Source of the DNA: Nostoc sp. 'Lobaria pulmonaria (5183) cyanobiont'
GTDB taxonomy: Bacteria; Cyanobacteriota; Cyanobacteriia; Cyanobacteriales; Nostocaceae
NCBI RefSeq assembly: GCF_002949795.1
Contig: NZ_CP026692.1
Location: forward strand, 6,308,545 to 6,372,544
Direction of reading: 5' to 3'
DNA: 64,000 nucleotides
The translations under genes and the position numbers were made by a program. Under the pieces are notes generated by a model. That model saw nothing but the letters and a program-made list of their open reading frames with translations. It ran no database searches and had not been told where the DNA came from. Positions 10,064-17,856 of this stretch are shown here, one piece after another (position 1 is the stretch's first letter; the number at the start of each line of letters is the position of its first letter).

Positions 10064-10408
10064 TTATTTATCTCTATCTTGAAGTAGCTTTCTCATCTCT
10101 TCCATTTGTTCTTGTTGTTGGCGTAACTGTTCCTCTAGCTGTTCCATCCTGAATTGTTGTTGTACCTGCTGATTAGTGATAGCTGGTAGATGTGGGTTAG
10201 TTTTCCCCGCGAAAATAGCTACATTTTGGTAGTGTTTGTTAGATATGTCTACCTTGTGCCCACACTATTCACTAACTATCTTTTCATCAATCCCTAAGTC
10301 GTAAACAGCATGGATAATAAACGTGTACCGCGTGTTGTAGGGCGGTAAATACTTTGTGAGTTTGCCTTGTTGAATCAATGTCGGAACAATGCCGATAAAT
10401 AGATTTTT
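10064..10408 (-). pseudogene. Tyrosine recombinase (integrase) C-terminal remnant
   Basis: Translating the minus strand gives GIVPTLIQQGKLTKYLPPYN, then TRYTFIIHAVYDLGIDEKIV, a TAG stop at 10265-10267, then CGHKVDISNKHYQNVAIFAG and a Gln-rich tail. This is the C-terminal catalytic half of a cyanobacterial phage-type integrase: the R of NTRYTF, the H of CGHKV and the Y of NKHYQ sit at the expected spacing. The internal TAG replaces what is normally Trp in W-GH. The N-terminal half is missing and a stop lies at 10409. Clearly inactive. Confidence 0.8.
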
Positions 10409-10958
10409 TTACTTACTCTTCTTTCCCTTTCATGCGGCGCCAAAAGTAACTTCAATTGATGCTCAAGGTGTGGAATTAAGTTTTATAGTAACTGATACAT
10501 AAGCATTATAGGGTAAACCGTACTTCTCATTTTATATGTATATACTTTACTATTTAAATAGTTACAAATTAGGTCTAATCAATCAGAACTAAGACTTACG
10601 CCAAATTGTGAAAAAACTAACTGCATTCGCGTTAACGTCTTCTCTTGGGAGAAGAACGCAAAGAACACGTTCGCGCAGCGTCTTGCAGAGAAGGCAAGAG
10701 GGTTTCAGAGAGTTATTGCGTAAGTCCTAAGAATTTTGAAGAAGAATTCAAAAGTCAGAATTCAGGAGTCAGAATAAATCAGTGGGGGATTCAGACCCGC
10801 CACTGATTGTAGACCACCAAATCGTAAATGTGGTGGGGGTCTTCAATCCATTTATTTATCCACCAGTTGCACAGAATTCAATTCTGAATTCTGGCTCCTG
10901 ACTCCTGAATTCTGTTCTGATAAATTATTCTAAAAACAATTAACAACGAGGTAGATTT
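10409..10958. repeat. Repeat-rich intergenic stretch
   Basis: No gene. One unit (about 10587-10733) is bounded by AAGACTTACGCCAAATTG and TTGCGTAAGTCCTAAG, an inverted pair. A second (about 10745-10925) has CAGAATTCAGGAGTCAGA on the left and TGACTCCTGAATTCTG on the right around a GTGGGGG-rich centre. Both look like noncoding mobile repeats just upstream of pirin. Confidence 0.6.
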
Positions 10959-11675
10959 ATGTCTCAAAATACAATTACCCACTTAATTCACGATCGCAAT
11001 GCCCGTGGTCACGTTCAAACAGGCTGGCTCGATAGTTATCACACATTTTCCTTCGGTAGTTTTTACGATCCCAACCGCATGGGATTTCGCTCTCTGCGAG
11101 TAATTAACGAAGATCGCGTTGCCCCTGGTGCTGGATTCCCTACCCACGGTCATCGTGACATGGAAATCCTCACCTATATCTTAGAAGGTGCTGGAGAGCA
11201 TAAAGATAGCTTGGGTACTGGCTCAGTGATTCGCCCTGGTGATGCCCAGATTATGAGCGCTGGAACTGGAATCAGCCACAGTGAATTTAATCCTTCGCCA
11301 ACTGAACCACTACACTTGCTGCAAATCTGGATTCTTCCCGATCAACAAGGGTTAGCACCAAGATATGAACAAAAAACTTTTCCTCTAGAAGAAAAGCGTG
11401 GCAAACTTCGCTTGATTGCTGCTAAAGATGGGCGTGATGGTGCTGTGACAATTCACCAAGATGTTGATTTATACACATCTGTTTTAGAGGATGGTGATGT
11501 TGTTAATTATCAAGTCAAACCCGATCGCTATGCCTGGTTACAAATAGCGCAAGGCATAGTTGACTTAAATGGTGAAGAACTCAGAGCCGGTGATGGTGTA
11601 CAAATCAACGGCGAAGAACAGCTAGAAATTAGCACCAACATCGGCGGCGAAATCTTGCTTTTCGATTTAGGCTAA
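10959..11675 (+). CDS. Pirin family protein (YhaK-like)
   Basis: 238 aa, a bicupin of the pirin family; some members act as quercetin 2,3-dioxygenases. Signature [17 protein letters not shown] near residue 22, metal-site cluster [18 protein letters not shown] near 60, and [14 protein letters not shown] near 98 with the further His/Glu ligands. ATG with AACGAGGTAG upstream. A double-hairpin terminator follows. Cellular role in cyanobacteria unknown. Confidence 0.93.
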   Translation: MSQNTITHLIHDRNARGHVQTGWLDSYHTFSFGSFYDPNRMGFRSLRVINEDRVAPGAGFPTHGHRDMEILTYILEGAGEHKDSLGTGSVIRPGDAQIMSAGTGISHSEFNPSPTEPLHLLQIWILPDQQGLAPRYEQKTFPLEEKRGKLRLIAAKDGRDGAVTIHQDVDLYTSVLEDGDVVNYQVKPDRYAWLQIAQGIVDLNGEELRAGDGVQINGEEQLEISTNIGGEILLFDLG

Positions 11676-11720
11676 TATTGCAGCCAAAAGGGCAGTAAGA
11701 AACCGCATCTAAACAAACAA

Positions 11721-11766
11721 AACCTGCTTTTGCAGGTTAAAACAAGGGGCTTAAGCCCCTTGTTTT
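11721..11766. terminator. Bidirectional terminator between converging genes
   Basis: Two hairpins in tandem: AACCTGCTTTTGCAGGTT (11721-11738), then a near-perfect 28-bp palindrome centred on GGGGCTTAAGCCCC with A-run and T-run flanks (11739-11766). It ends pirin, and could end the converging araC-type gene. Confidence 0.85.
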
Positions 11767-11822
11767 GTCTTATATCATATCTGCATAATTATACCAATTT
11801 GAAAAAAGAATGCGACAATACT

Positions 11823-11839
11823 AGAACTTACGCATTGTC
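11823..11839. repeat. Inverted repeat, left flank of AraC/NmrA pair
   Basis: AGAACTTACGCATTGTC. Its inverted partner is at 13907-13923 with one mismatch. Related ends occur at about 10590 and 10718. Confidence 0.7.
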
Positions 11840-11850
11840 AAAAAACTAGT

Positions 11851-12771
11851 CTAACTAAACGAGTTTCTAAATTTTAGTGGCGAGACGCTTGTCTTATTCT
11901 TAAATAATTTATTAAACGACTGCGGATGTTCAAAACCGAGCCGATACGCGATTTCGCTGACTGAAAGCGATGTTGTGGATAACGCTTCTTTGGCTTTTTC
12001 GATTAATTTATTGTGGATATGCTGTTGGGCGTTTTGTCCCGTCAGCGTTCTTAACATATCGCTTAAATAATTCGGCGATACGTTTAATTTATCGGCAATA
12101 TACTTGACGGTTGGAATTCCCGATTGTAATTCATTTTGTCTGTCAAAATACTCGTTTAATAAATCCTCCAGTTTCACCAGCAAATCACTACTCGCTTTTT
12201 TACGGGTGATAAATTGCCGATGATAAAATCTGTTTGAATAATTAAGCAGTAATTCAAGTTGTGAAACAATTACATCCTGACTAAAGTTATCAATATTGGA
12301 ACGATATTCCTGCTCCATATTTTCGATAATATCGTTTATGATTGCTTCTTCTTTTTCCGAGAGGTGCAAAGCTTCATTGACCGAATAGTTGAAATACTGA
12401 TATCGCTTGATCGTTTTGGCTAGCGATGTATTCCATAAAAAGTCGGGATGGATTAGTAGTGACCATCCCCTACGCTTTGATGCTGCATCTTTATCAATCT
12501 CCACTCCGAAAACCTGACCAGGCGACATAAAAAACATTACGCCTTCATCAAAATCATACTCCTGCTGACCGTATTTATATTTAGTGTTCGGTGTTCTTTT
12601 GAGCGCGATTGCGTAGAAATCAAAGACAAGATTTATTAATTCTTGGGGAGGCACATATTTAATGGATTCTAAATTAATCACGCTGATTAAAGGATGCTCA
12701 GGTTTAGGAAGCTCCAGCATCCGATGATATTCGGTGATCGTTTTAAATCTACGCGGTTGTGTGTTTGTCAT
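11851..12771 (-). CDS. AraC-family transcriptional regulator
   Basis: 306 aa. The C-terminal 100 residues carry both AraC helix-turn-helix units: VKYIADKLNVSPNYLSDML, then LSVSEIAYRLGFEHPQSFNKLFK. The N-terminal 180 residues form the sensing domain. Wording of the HTH and of the N-terminal EYHRMLELPKPEHPLISVI closely resembles regulators of Bacteroidota (inference from memory). It lies 12 bp downstream of the NmrA-like gene in the same direction and probably controls it. No HIP1 site in the pair. Confidence 0.9.
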   Translation of the reverse strand: MTNTQPRRFKTITEYHRMLELPKPEHPLISVINLESIKYVPPQELINLVFDFYAIALKRTPNTKYKYGQQEYDFDEGVMFFMSPGQVFGVEIDKDAASKRRGWSLLIHPDFLWNTSLAKTIKRYQYFNYSVNEALHLSEKEEAIINDIIENMEQEYRSNIDNFSQDVIVSQLELLLNYSNRFYHRQFITRKKASSDLLVKLEDLLNEYFDRQNELQSGIPTVKYIADKLNVSPNYLSDMLRTLTGQNAQQHIHNKLIEKAKEALSTTSLSVSEIAYRLGFEHPQSFNKLFKNKTSVSPLKFRNSFS

Positions 12772-12783
12772 ATCGAAATGTAA

Positions 12784-13680
12784 TTATTGCTGGTTGTAAG
12801 CAACCGCGAAATCTTTCGCAAAATTTTTCAGCTTTACTTTACCCAATATTGGTCTATGGCGGAAATAGTCTTCATACAATCTGCCTCCACGCCTAGCGGC
12901 ATTCATTTCCACAAAACCCTGTGCAGTTTGCGGGTTCATTCCTGATTCCAATAGACCATTTAAAAATTGTTCGTCAGAAATTTCCAGCCATTTGAGATCG
13001 GAATTTCCGATGGCTTCGCCCAGAATTTCGGCGATTTCGTTTGGCGAAACTTCATCGCTTGCAATATAACGAATTTCTTTACCATTAAAAGGTTTTTCAA
13101 TTTCTTCGGCAATCACGGCAGCAATATCTAAAGGGGAGACCCACGGTTCTTTTTCATCGCCGCGATAGTTGCCGACAATCGCGCCTTGTGATTTGATGGT
13201 TTGGATAAAGGTATACATGTAAGTGTAAAAACCGACTGGGCGCACAAATTTAATAAAGACCTCTTCCGGCAGCTCTGTTAAAATATTTTCGACATTGTAA
13301 TGAAACCGGAGCAAGCCAACTCCTTTGTCAGCACCGATGCTGCTCAGATGCACGACACGTTTTACACCCGATTGTTCAATGGCTTGTTTGTAGTTTTTGC
13401 CAATCTCGGTGATAGCCGCGATAACATCAACATTCGGGTCGAAGAAAGCATCGGGGGCAAGCGATTCCATCACATAAACGACATCTGCGCCTTTAAAAGT
13501 CGCTGATAGAAAGCCAGCGTCTTCCATTGTGCCAATGGCAGCTTTTGCGCCTAGAGCTTCAATATCTTTGTGCCTTTCGGCTTTGCTGCTGATAACTGTC
13601 ACCTGATGCCCATTTTTCACTAACTCTTGTGTCAGTGGTTTACTAATATTTCCTAAAGAACCTGTCACTATAACTTTCAT
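12784..13680 (-). CDS. NmrA-like NAD(P)-binding oxidoreductase
   Basis: 298 aa atypical short-chain dehydrogenase/NmrA family. MKVIVTGSLGNISKPLTQEL gives the Rossmann glycine loop. VVYVMESLAPDAFF, RVVHLSSIGAD and the KFVRPVGFYTYMY block follow, matching the family order. Reductase or redox-sensor role; substrate unknown. First gene of a two-gene unit with the AraC regulator, an arrangement frequent in Bacteroidota. Probably acquired by transfer. Confidence 0.85.
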   Translation of the reverse strand: MKVIVTGSLGNISKPLTQELVKNGHQVTVISSKAERHKDIEALGAKAAIGTMEDAGFLSATFKGADVVYVMESLAPDAFFDPNVDVIAAITEIGKNYKQAIEQSGVKRVVHLSSIGADKGVGLLRFHYNVENILTELPEEVFIKFVRPVGFYTYMYTFIQTIKSQGAIVGNYRGDEKEPWVSPLDIAAVIAEEIEKPFNGKEIRYIASDEVSPNEIAEILGEAIGNSDLKWLEISDEQFLNGLLESGMNPQTAQGFVEMNAARRGGRLYEDYFRHRPILGKVKLKNFAKDFAVAYNQQ

Positions 13681-14054
13681 AAATATTTACTCACAAACTA
13701 TTTCTAAATTAAAATTTGAATTTCTCTATTTATGGTAAGTAATTTTTTATCTTTAAAGTTAGCCGAATTATCGGTAATTGTATCCAAAATGTGGAATTTT
13801 GCTGCTTAACTAATTAGATAAGTAAATTATCTGTTTTTCACGCCTCTGGTAAATAGCGTTCGCTTGTTTTTGTCTCTATTATTGGTATGCACTTCTTGTC
13901 TATCTTGTCAATGCGTAAGTTCTGAATAGTTGCAATCATGGCGATGCCTGCGGTGGTCACTGAGCTTTGTCGTACCACTTCCCTGCGGGACGCTACGCGA
14001 ACGTAGAAGCAAGCTAGCAAGAGCGTCTCGTAGAGAAGTGCGGGCTACGGCAAC
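13681..14054. other. Intergenic with repeats
   Basis: 374 bp. The first half is AT-rich leader of the NmrA-like gene. Then come the right inverted repeat (13907-13923), a partial 27-bp repeat (GCGATGCCTGCGG near 13940) and a GC-rich Nostoc repeat with GGGACGCTACGCGAACG near 13986. An open frame at 13838-14020 lies across these repeats and is not a gene. Confidence 0.55.
13907..13923. repeat. Inverted repeat, right flank of AraC/NmrA pair
   Basis: Reads GTCAATGCGTAAGTTCT on plus; reverse complement matches the left copy at 11823-11839 at 16 of 17 bases. Confidence 0.7.
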
Positions 14055-14345
14055 GCATTTGTTGATTTAGCGAACGCATTTGTTGATTTGGCGAACGCAT
14101 TTGTTGATTTGGCGATCGCATTTGTTGATTTAGCGATCGCATTTGTTGATTTGGCGATCGCATTTGTTGATTTGGCGAACGCATTTGTTGATTTAGCGAT
14201 CGCATTTGTTGATTTAGCGATCGCATTTGTTGATTTAGCGATCGCATTTGTTGATTTAGCGATCGCATTTGTTGATTTGGCGATCGCATTTGTTGATTTA
14301 GCGAACGCATTTGTTGATTTGGCGATCGCATTTGTTGATTTGGCG
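14055..14345. repeat. 21-bp tandem array carrying HIP1, 14 copies
   Basis: Unit GCATTTGTTGATTTRGCGAWC, starting every 21 bp from 14055 to 14328. Nine junctions form perfect GCGATCGC (HIP1) and four form GCGAACGC. Because 21 is a multiple of three and no unit holds a stop in several frames, long reading frames exist on both strands: AFVDLAI heptads on plus, AKSTNAI and NQQMRSP/L on minus. No ribosome site is convincing for any of them, so no CDS is called. Confidence 0.95.
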
Positions 14346-14616
14346 TGGACATAACGCACTCTACTGGCGTGTCATTACTCAAATGTTGCAATAAATTTTC
14401 TTGTGGGATGGGTGTCCTCACCTGTCCGGGCGGAACCGGACATGATATTAGTCTGCGCAGACGGACTTTACCTGTGTAAAATGAGACTGTTGGAATATAT
14501 CCAAATCACGGTTATACTTTCTCATAAAACCACCAAAATACTTGGGGGTAATGGCCAAAAAGTTCTTAGTTTGGGAAAGATGTATCAGACTTTAATAACT
14601 ATTAGAGGTGGCTGTA
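14346..14616. other. Intergenic leader of the MobD-like gene
   Basis: No gene. Holds CACCTGTCCGGGCGGAACCG followed by GGACATG, a small GC-rich dyad near 14420. The ribosome site of the next gene (AGAGGTG) is at 14605-14611. Confidence 0.4.
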
Positions 14617-15321
14617 ATGCCGACGATTCATTTTGTGGATGGTGAAAAAGGCGGGGTAGGAAAGTCTCTCTTTGCCAGGACAATGATTCAGTATTGTCTG
14701 GATAAGAGAATCCCATTTGTACCAGTAGAGACAGATAGATCGAATCCAGATGTTGCAGGGATATATAAGGAGATATGTAAATATGCTGTGTTTAGTGAGA
14801 ACGAACGACAGGCAAATAAGGCAGATAGAATATTTGAGTGGGCGATAGATAAGCCAGTAATTGTGAATTTAGCAGCACAATCGCATAGAGCAGTACAAGA
14901 GTGGATTGAATCTAATCAATTACTTGAGCTAGGAAGTTCGCAGGGAGTTCTGTTTTGCAAATGGTTTGTATCGACTGGAGGATACGACAGCATCAACTTG
15001 TTTGCTCAGTCAGTGAATACTTATGGTGAGAAAATTCCTCATATTCTGGTGAGGAATTTAGGGCTGTGTGATGATTGGGAGCATTTAGAGTCAGACTCTA
15101 ACTATCAGAACATAGTAAATAAATATCAGATAAAAGTTATAGATTTTCCGAAGTTAGCATACAGAGAAAGAAACATAATTGACCAAAATCGCCTGACTTT
15201 TGCAGAGGCTAGAGAGTATAAAGAATTTGGGATAATTGGGAAACAGAGAATAGTGAATTTTCTGAAGCTTGCTTATGGTGCTTTTGAGAAAGTAGGTATC
15301 TGGTATGAAAAAGTTGAATAG
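14617..15321 (+). CDS. ParA/MobD-like P-loop ATPase
   Basis: 234 aa with a deviant Walker A, GEKGGVGKSLFART, near residue 10, as in ParA/MinD ATPases, and ETDRSNPDVAG (switch I-like) near 40. The body resembles MobD-type proteins of cyanobacterial plasmid mobilisation modules, which lack strong Walker B elsewhere. The ATG at 14617 is preceded by AGAGGTG; a GTG at 14608 is in frame but badly placed. Codon use is rich in AGA, ATA and AGT, unlike core neighbours, which suggests plasmid origin. No relaxase or MobA partner is visible nearby. Confidence 0.65.
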   Translation: MPTIHFVDGEKGGVGKSLFARTMIQYCLDKRIPFVPVETDRSNPDVAGIYKEICKYAVFSENERQANKADRIFEWAIDKPVIVNLAAQSHRAVQEWIESNQLLELGSSQGVLFCKWFVSTGGYDSINLFAQSVNTYGEKIPHILVRNLGLCDDWEHLESDSNYQNIVNKYQIKVIDFPKLAYRERNIIDQNRLTFAEAREYKEFGIIGKQRIVNFLKLAYGAFEKVGIWYEKVE

Positions 15322-15322
15322 T

Positions 15323-15353
15323 AGTCATTAGTCATTGGTCATTGGTCATTAGT
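15323..15353. repeat. Heptamer repeat (AGTCATT/GGTCATT)
   Basis: Four consecutive 7-bp units, a short tandemly repeated repetitive sequence typical of heterocystous cyanobacteria, directly after the MobD-like gene's stop. Confidence 0.8.
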
Positions 15354-15475
15354 ACCAATGACTTCGGACAAACCTTAGCAGGAGATTGGATGGGGGTGCA
15401 ATGGCGTACCCGCCCGCCGTAGCGATCGCTTTGCAAATTTGACTACAATCCTTAAAAAGAGTAGCAAAAACTTAA

Positions 15476-16198
15476 ATGTCTAAAAAGCCCGATTCGCAGT
15501 TCCAAAATCTCTTTAGTTCACCCAAATCAACCAACTGGGACGAAAGATTAGCTCAAATAGCCTATCGCTTTAACCGAGAATATCAACGCGAAACCTTTGA
15601 ACTCCCAGCAGAAGTACAGGCGATGCCGATATTCCGGGAGTGGATTGGGGGGAGTTTCTCAGGGAGAATTGCTTCCCCTTTTTGGGAAATTGCTAAACCT
15701 CAAAAAAACCAACACTGCATAGATATTGGCTGTGGGATCAGTTTTTTAATCTATCCTTGGCGGGATTGGCAAGCATTTTTTCATGGGCAAGAAATCAGTA
15801 ATGTGGCACGCGATACACTGAATTCTCGCGGACCACAGTTGAATTCTAAGCTGTTCAAAGGTGTTGAGTTGGGAGCAGCTCATCAGTTAAACTACGCATC
15901 AGAGCAGTTTGATATTGCGATCGCCACAGGATTTAGCTGCTATTTTCCCCTCGAATATTGGGATGCTGTACTAGCAGAAGTCAAGCGGGTGTTAAAACCA
16001 GGCGGACATTTTGTGTTTGACATTCTCAATCCAGAACAGCCTTTAGCGGAAGATTGGGCAGTTCTGGAAACCTATTTAGGGGCTGAGGTGTTTTTAGAGC
16101 CTTTGGCTAAGTGGGAAAAAACGATTAAGACCGCTGGTGCTAAAGTCGTAACCCATAAATCAGGGGAATTATTCGAGTTGTATAAGGTGCGATTTTAA
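15476..16198 (+). CDS. Class I SAM-dependent methyltransferase
   Basis: 240 aa cytosolic methyltransferase. CIDIGCGISFLIYPW (motif I) near residue 81, FDIAIATGFSCYF (motif II region) near 143, and VLKPGGHFVFDILNPE near 170, the methyltransferase type 11 order. ATG preceded by an A-rich leader without a clear ribosome site. Substrate unknown. Confidence 0.82.
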   Translation: MSKKPDSQFQNLFSSPKSTNWDERLAQIAYRFNREYQRETFELPAEVQAMPIFREWIGGSFSGRIASPFWEIAKPQKNQHCIDIGCGISFLIYPWRDWQAFFHGQEISNVARDTLNSRGPQLNSKLFKGVELGAAHQLNYASEQFDIAIATGFSCYFPLEYWDAVLAEVKRVLKPGGHFVFDILNPEQPLAEDWAVLETYLGAEVFLEPLAKWEKTIKTAGAKVVTHKSGELFELYKVRF

Positions 16199-16206
16199 AA
16201 ATCTTA

Positions 16207-16773
16207 TTACTCAGGGATAACTAGACTTGATGGATCTAAAGAAGTTGTAAAAACAAAATAAATTACCCCAGCGCCGAGAATCATCACAGCGAGACTGAAC
16301 AGTAACACCCATCGGTCTGTTGGTTCGTAAGTATCTTCTTCGATATCACGACGGACAGCAAAATAGTGTCCTGTTGAGAGCCACACCGTGATTAAACCCA
16401 CCAGTGAGAAGACTAAACCTAACTTCCAGCCGTTACCAGGACGAGGTATCAAAGGTACTTGGAAGGCACGCAAACGCACGATGACGACACCAAAACCTAA
16501 AAGAGCGATCCCTGTCCGCATCCAAGCGAGGTAGGTACGCTCATTTGCCAAGTGATCTCGAATTCTGGAAGGATTCAGTCGTCCTGGCTTTTTTTTATCT
16601 TTATCTTCTTCTGTGGGTTTCAATTTTAACTGCATCAATAACACCCTTATCCCCAAAGCGGCTTTTGTCAAAAAAATGCGGAGGTAGTAGGAAATTTCTT
16701 TCCAGAGAACTTGCACCCAGCGCAATAGTTGCGCTATTGAAATATGCCTATTGTGATTGTACATTTTTTTCAA
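16207..16773 (-). CDS. DUF202 (YidH-like) membrane protein
   Basis: 188 aa. The DUF202 block is RDHLANERTYLAWMRTGIAL near residue 72, followed by three membrane segments (VVIVRLRAF, LGLVFSLVGLITVWLS, WVLLFSLAVMILGAGVIYFV). Family function unknown. An in-frame ATG at 16635 preceded by AAGGGTG gives a protein starting MQLKLKPTEED, nearer the usual family length; the longer N-terminus has an extra amphipathic stretch. Converges with the methyltransferase, 8 bp apart. Confidence 0.82.
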   Translation of the reverse strand: MKKMYNHNRHISIAQLLRWVQVLWKEISYYLRIFLTKAALGIRVLLMQLKLKPTEEDKDKKKPGRLNPSRIRDHLANERTYLAWMRTGIALLGFGVVIVRLRAFQVPLIPRPGNGWKLGLVFSLVGLITVWLSTGHYFAVRRDIEEDTYEPTDRWVLLFSLAVMILGAGVIYFVFTTSLDPSSLVIPE

Positions 16774-16879
16774 AATTTATTTTAATGCAGATATTGAAAT
16801 AAAACAAGCCTGACCGAATAATTCGGAATTTGTAATTGATGTTATGGAGTAACTGTAAGTAATAAGGGTTCATAAATAA

Positions 16880-16943
16880 AACAGCCAATTTCAGAGAGAT
16901 TTTCACCAGTGTTTGTCCTGTTTTTTCTCTGAAATTGGCTGTT
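16880..16943. other. Perfect 18-bp inverted repeat, 28-nt loop
   Basis: AACAGCCAATTTCAGAGA (16880-16897) pairs exactly with TCTCTGAAATTGGCTGTT (16926-16943). It lies about 200 bp past the exported hypothetical gene's stop and just upstream of DUF202. Could be a terminator, a structured RNA or the ends of a tiny mobile element. Confidence 0.7.
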
Positions 16944-17021
16944 ACCCTGTTGAAATTGAGAACAATCTATAAACAGTTATCAGTCTAAATTTCTTACTAT
17001 AAGCCTAGTACCGCAAGGCGG

Positions 17022-17048
17022 AAGTCAAAAGTCAAAAGTCAAAAGTCA
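17022..17048. repeat. Heptamer repeat AAGTCAA
   Basis: Nearly four exact 7-bp units (AAGTCAAAAGTCAAAAGTCA...). Confidence 0.85.
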
Positions 17049-17070
17049 CGCATAATTGTATTCCAAGCTC

Positions 17071-17115
17071 TTGCGCCATTTGAAATGGTATGTTTATTTA
17101 CGCCAAGCTGTACTA
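17071..17115. repeat. Dispersed repeat ending GCTGTACTA, copy 2
   Basis: TTGCGCCATTTGAAATGG then GCCAAGCTGTACTAG; related to 9751-9807 and 27891-27935. Confidence 0.5.
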
Positions 17116-17138
17116 GTAACTGTTTAGCTTTCAATGAT

Positions 17139-17795
17139 TTAAGACTTCATGGTAGGCGCATTGGGAACCCGTGTATCTATTATAGTCTGTGATACATTTG
17201 GGATAAACCAGTTAACCTCGTTAGCTTTGACAATTTGAGCATTAGGAATGTTGATTTCAATTGCAGCAGTATCTGAATTAGTCTTAATCGCTAACTTACT
17301 GCCATCAGGTATCTTAATAGCTACTGCCTCTGGAAATTCTTGAGCTTGTCCGTCAGTGGTTAAACCTGTAATTGTGGCATCATTTGGCAGATAGAAGCCA
17401 TCACAATCCCAGTTATTTTTAGTGGACTGACCATCAGCTAGAAAATATAGACCGTTCTCGTACATAGCATCGTCATCCTCTTCCTCATTTGGTCTTTTGC
17501 CATATACTGCTATGGTGTTACCTGTTTTGTTTTCGCATTGACCCCAATTGATTCCTGTCTCTAAAGCATATTTTTGGAATGTTAACTCATCGATTTTCTG
17601 CTGAATTCTCTCTGGTGTGACACCTTCTACTTGAGTTTGGGCTTCTTTTGCTTGAGTCAGTTTATCAAGCGTTTTCGTGACTTCGATATAATCAGGGTTT
17701 TTGCTAAATTTTGGTTTATCAGCAAAAGAAGGTTGAGCAAAGGCGAAATTAGTGACAATCATTAAGATAATTAGCAGAGATTTCCAGATTTTCAT
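17139..17795 (-). CDS. Hypothetical exported protein
   Basis: 218 aa from the ATG at 17795, which puts MKIWKSLLIILMIVTNFAFA first, a clear signal peptide with AQPSFA cleavage region; an earlier in-frame ATG at 17864 would bury it. The ribosome site is AGGAATC. The mature protein is acidic, with a helical stretch (TLDKLTQAKEAQTQVEGVT), EEEDDDAMYENGLYFLADGQ and a predicted beta-rich C-terminal half. Not a family I recognise. Directly downstream of cadD (the longer frame overlaps it by 8 bp), so likely cotranscribed. Confidence 0.75.
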   Translation of the reverse strand: MKIWKSLLIILMIVTNFAFAQPSFADKPKFSKNPDYIEVTKTLDKLTQAKEAQTQVEGVTPERIQQKIDELTFQKYALETGINWGQCENKTGNTIAVYGKRPNEEEDDDAMYENGLYFLADGQSTKNNWDCDGFYLPNDATITGLTTDGQAQEFPEAVAIKIPDGSKLAIKTNSDTAAIEINIPNAQIVKANEVNWFIPNVSQTIIDTRVPNAPTMKS

Positions 17796-17856
17796 GTTTT
17801 GATTCCTGTTGATAGGTAAGATATTTTGCTGTTGGGAATTCATAATGCACTTCTTT

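Larger units (their letters stand above)
16774..17138. other. Intergenic with stem-loop and heptamer repeats
   Basis: 365 bp without a gene. Contains the 18-bp stem-loop at 16880-16943, the AAGTCAA heptamers at 17022-17048 and the GCTGTACTA repeat at 17071-17115. Confidence 0.6.

Noticed and set aside
11851-13680. Lack of HIP1 as proof of transfer for the AraC/NmrA pair
   Set aside because: The neighbouring pirin gene and the remnants also lack perfect HIP1 between about 9.8 and 14.1 kb, so absence alone is weak; the claim rests on protein resemblance and flanking repeats.
13838-14020. 60-codon minus-strand frame
   Set aside because: Runs across the inverted repeat and GC-rich dispersed repeats; not a protein sequence.
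14055-14345. Possible CRISPR array
   Set aside because: Units are contiguous with no unique spacers, and no cas gene is in the window. The array at 42882 was rejected the same way.
14014-14421. Open frames of 88-135 codons on both strands across the first 21-bp array
   Set aside because: They exist because a 21-bp unit without stops stays open in several frames; no ribosome site and no conserved flanking domain.
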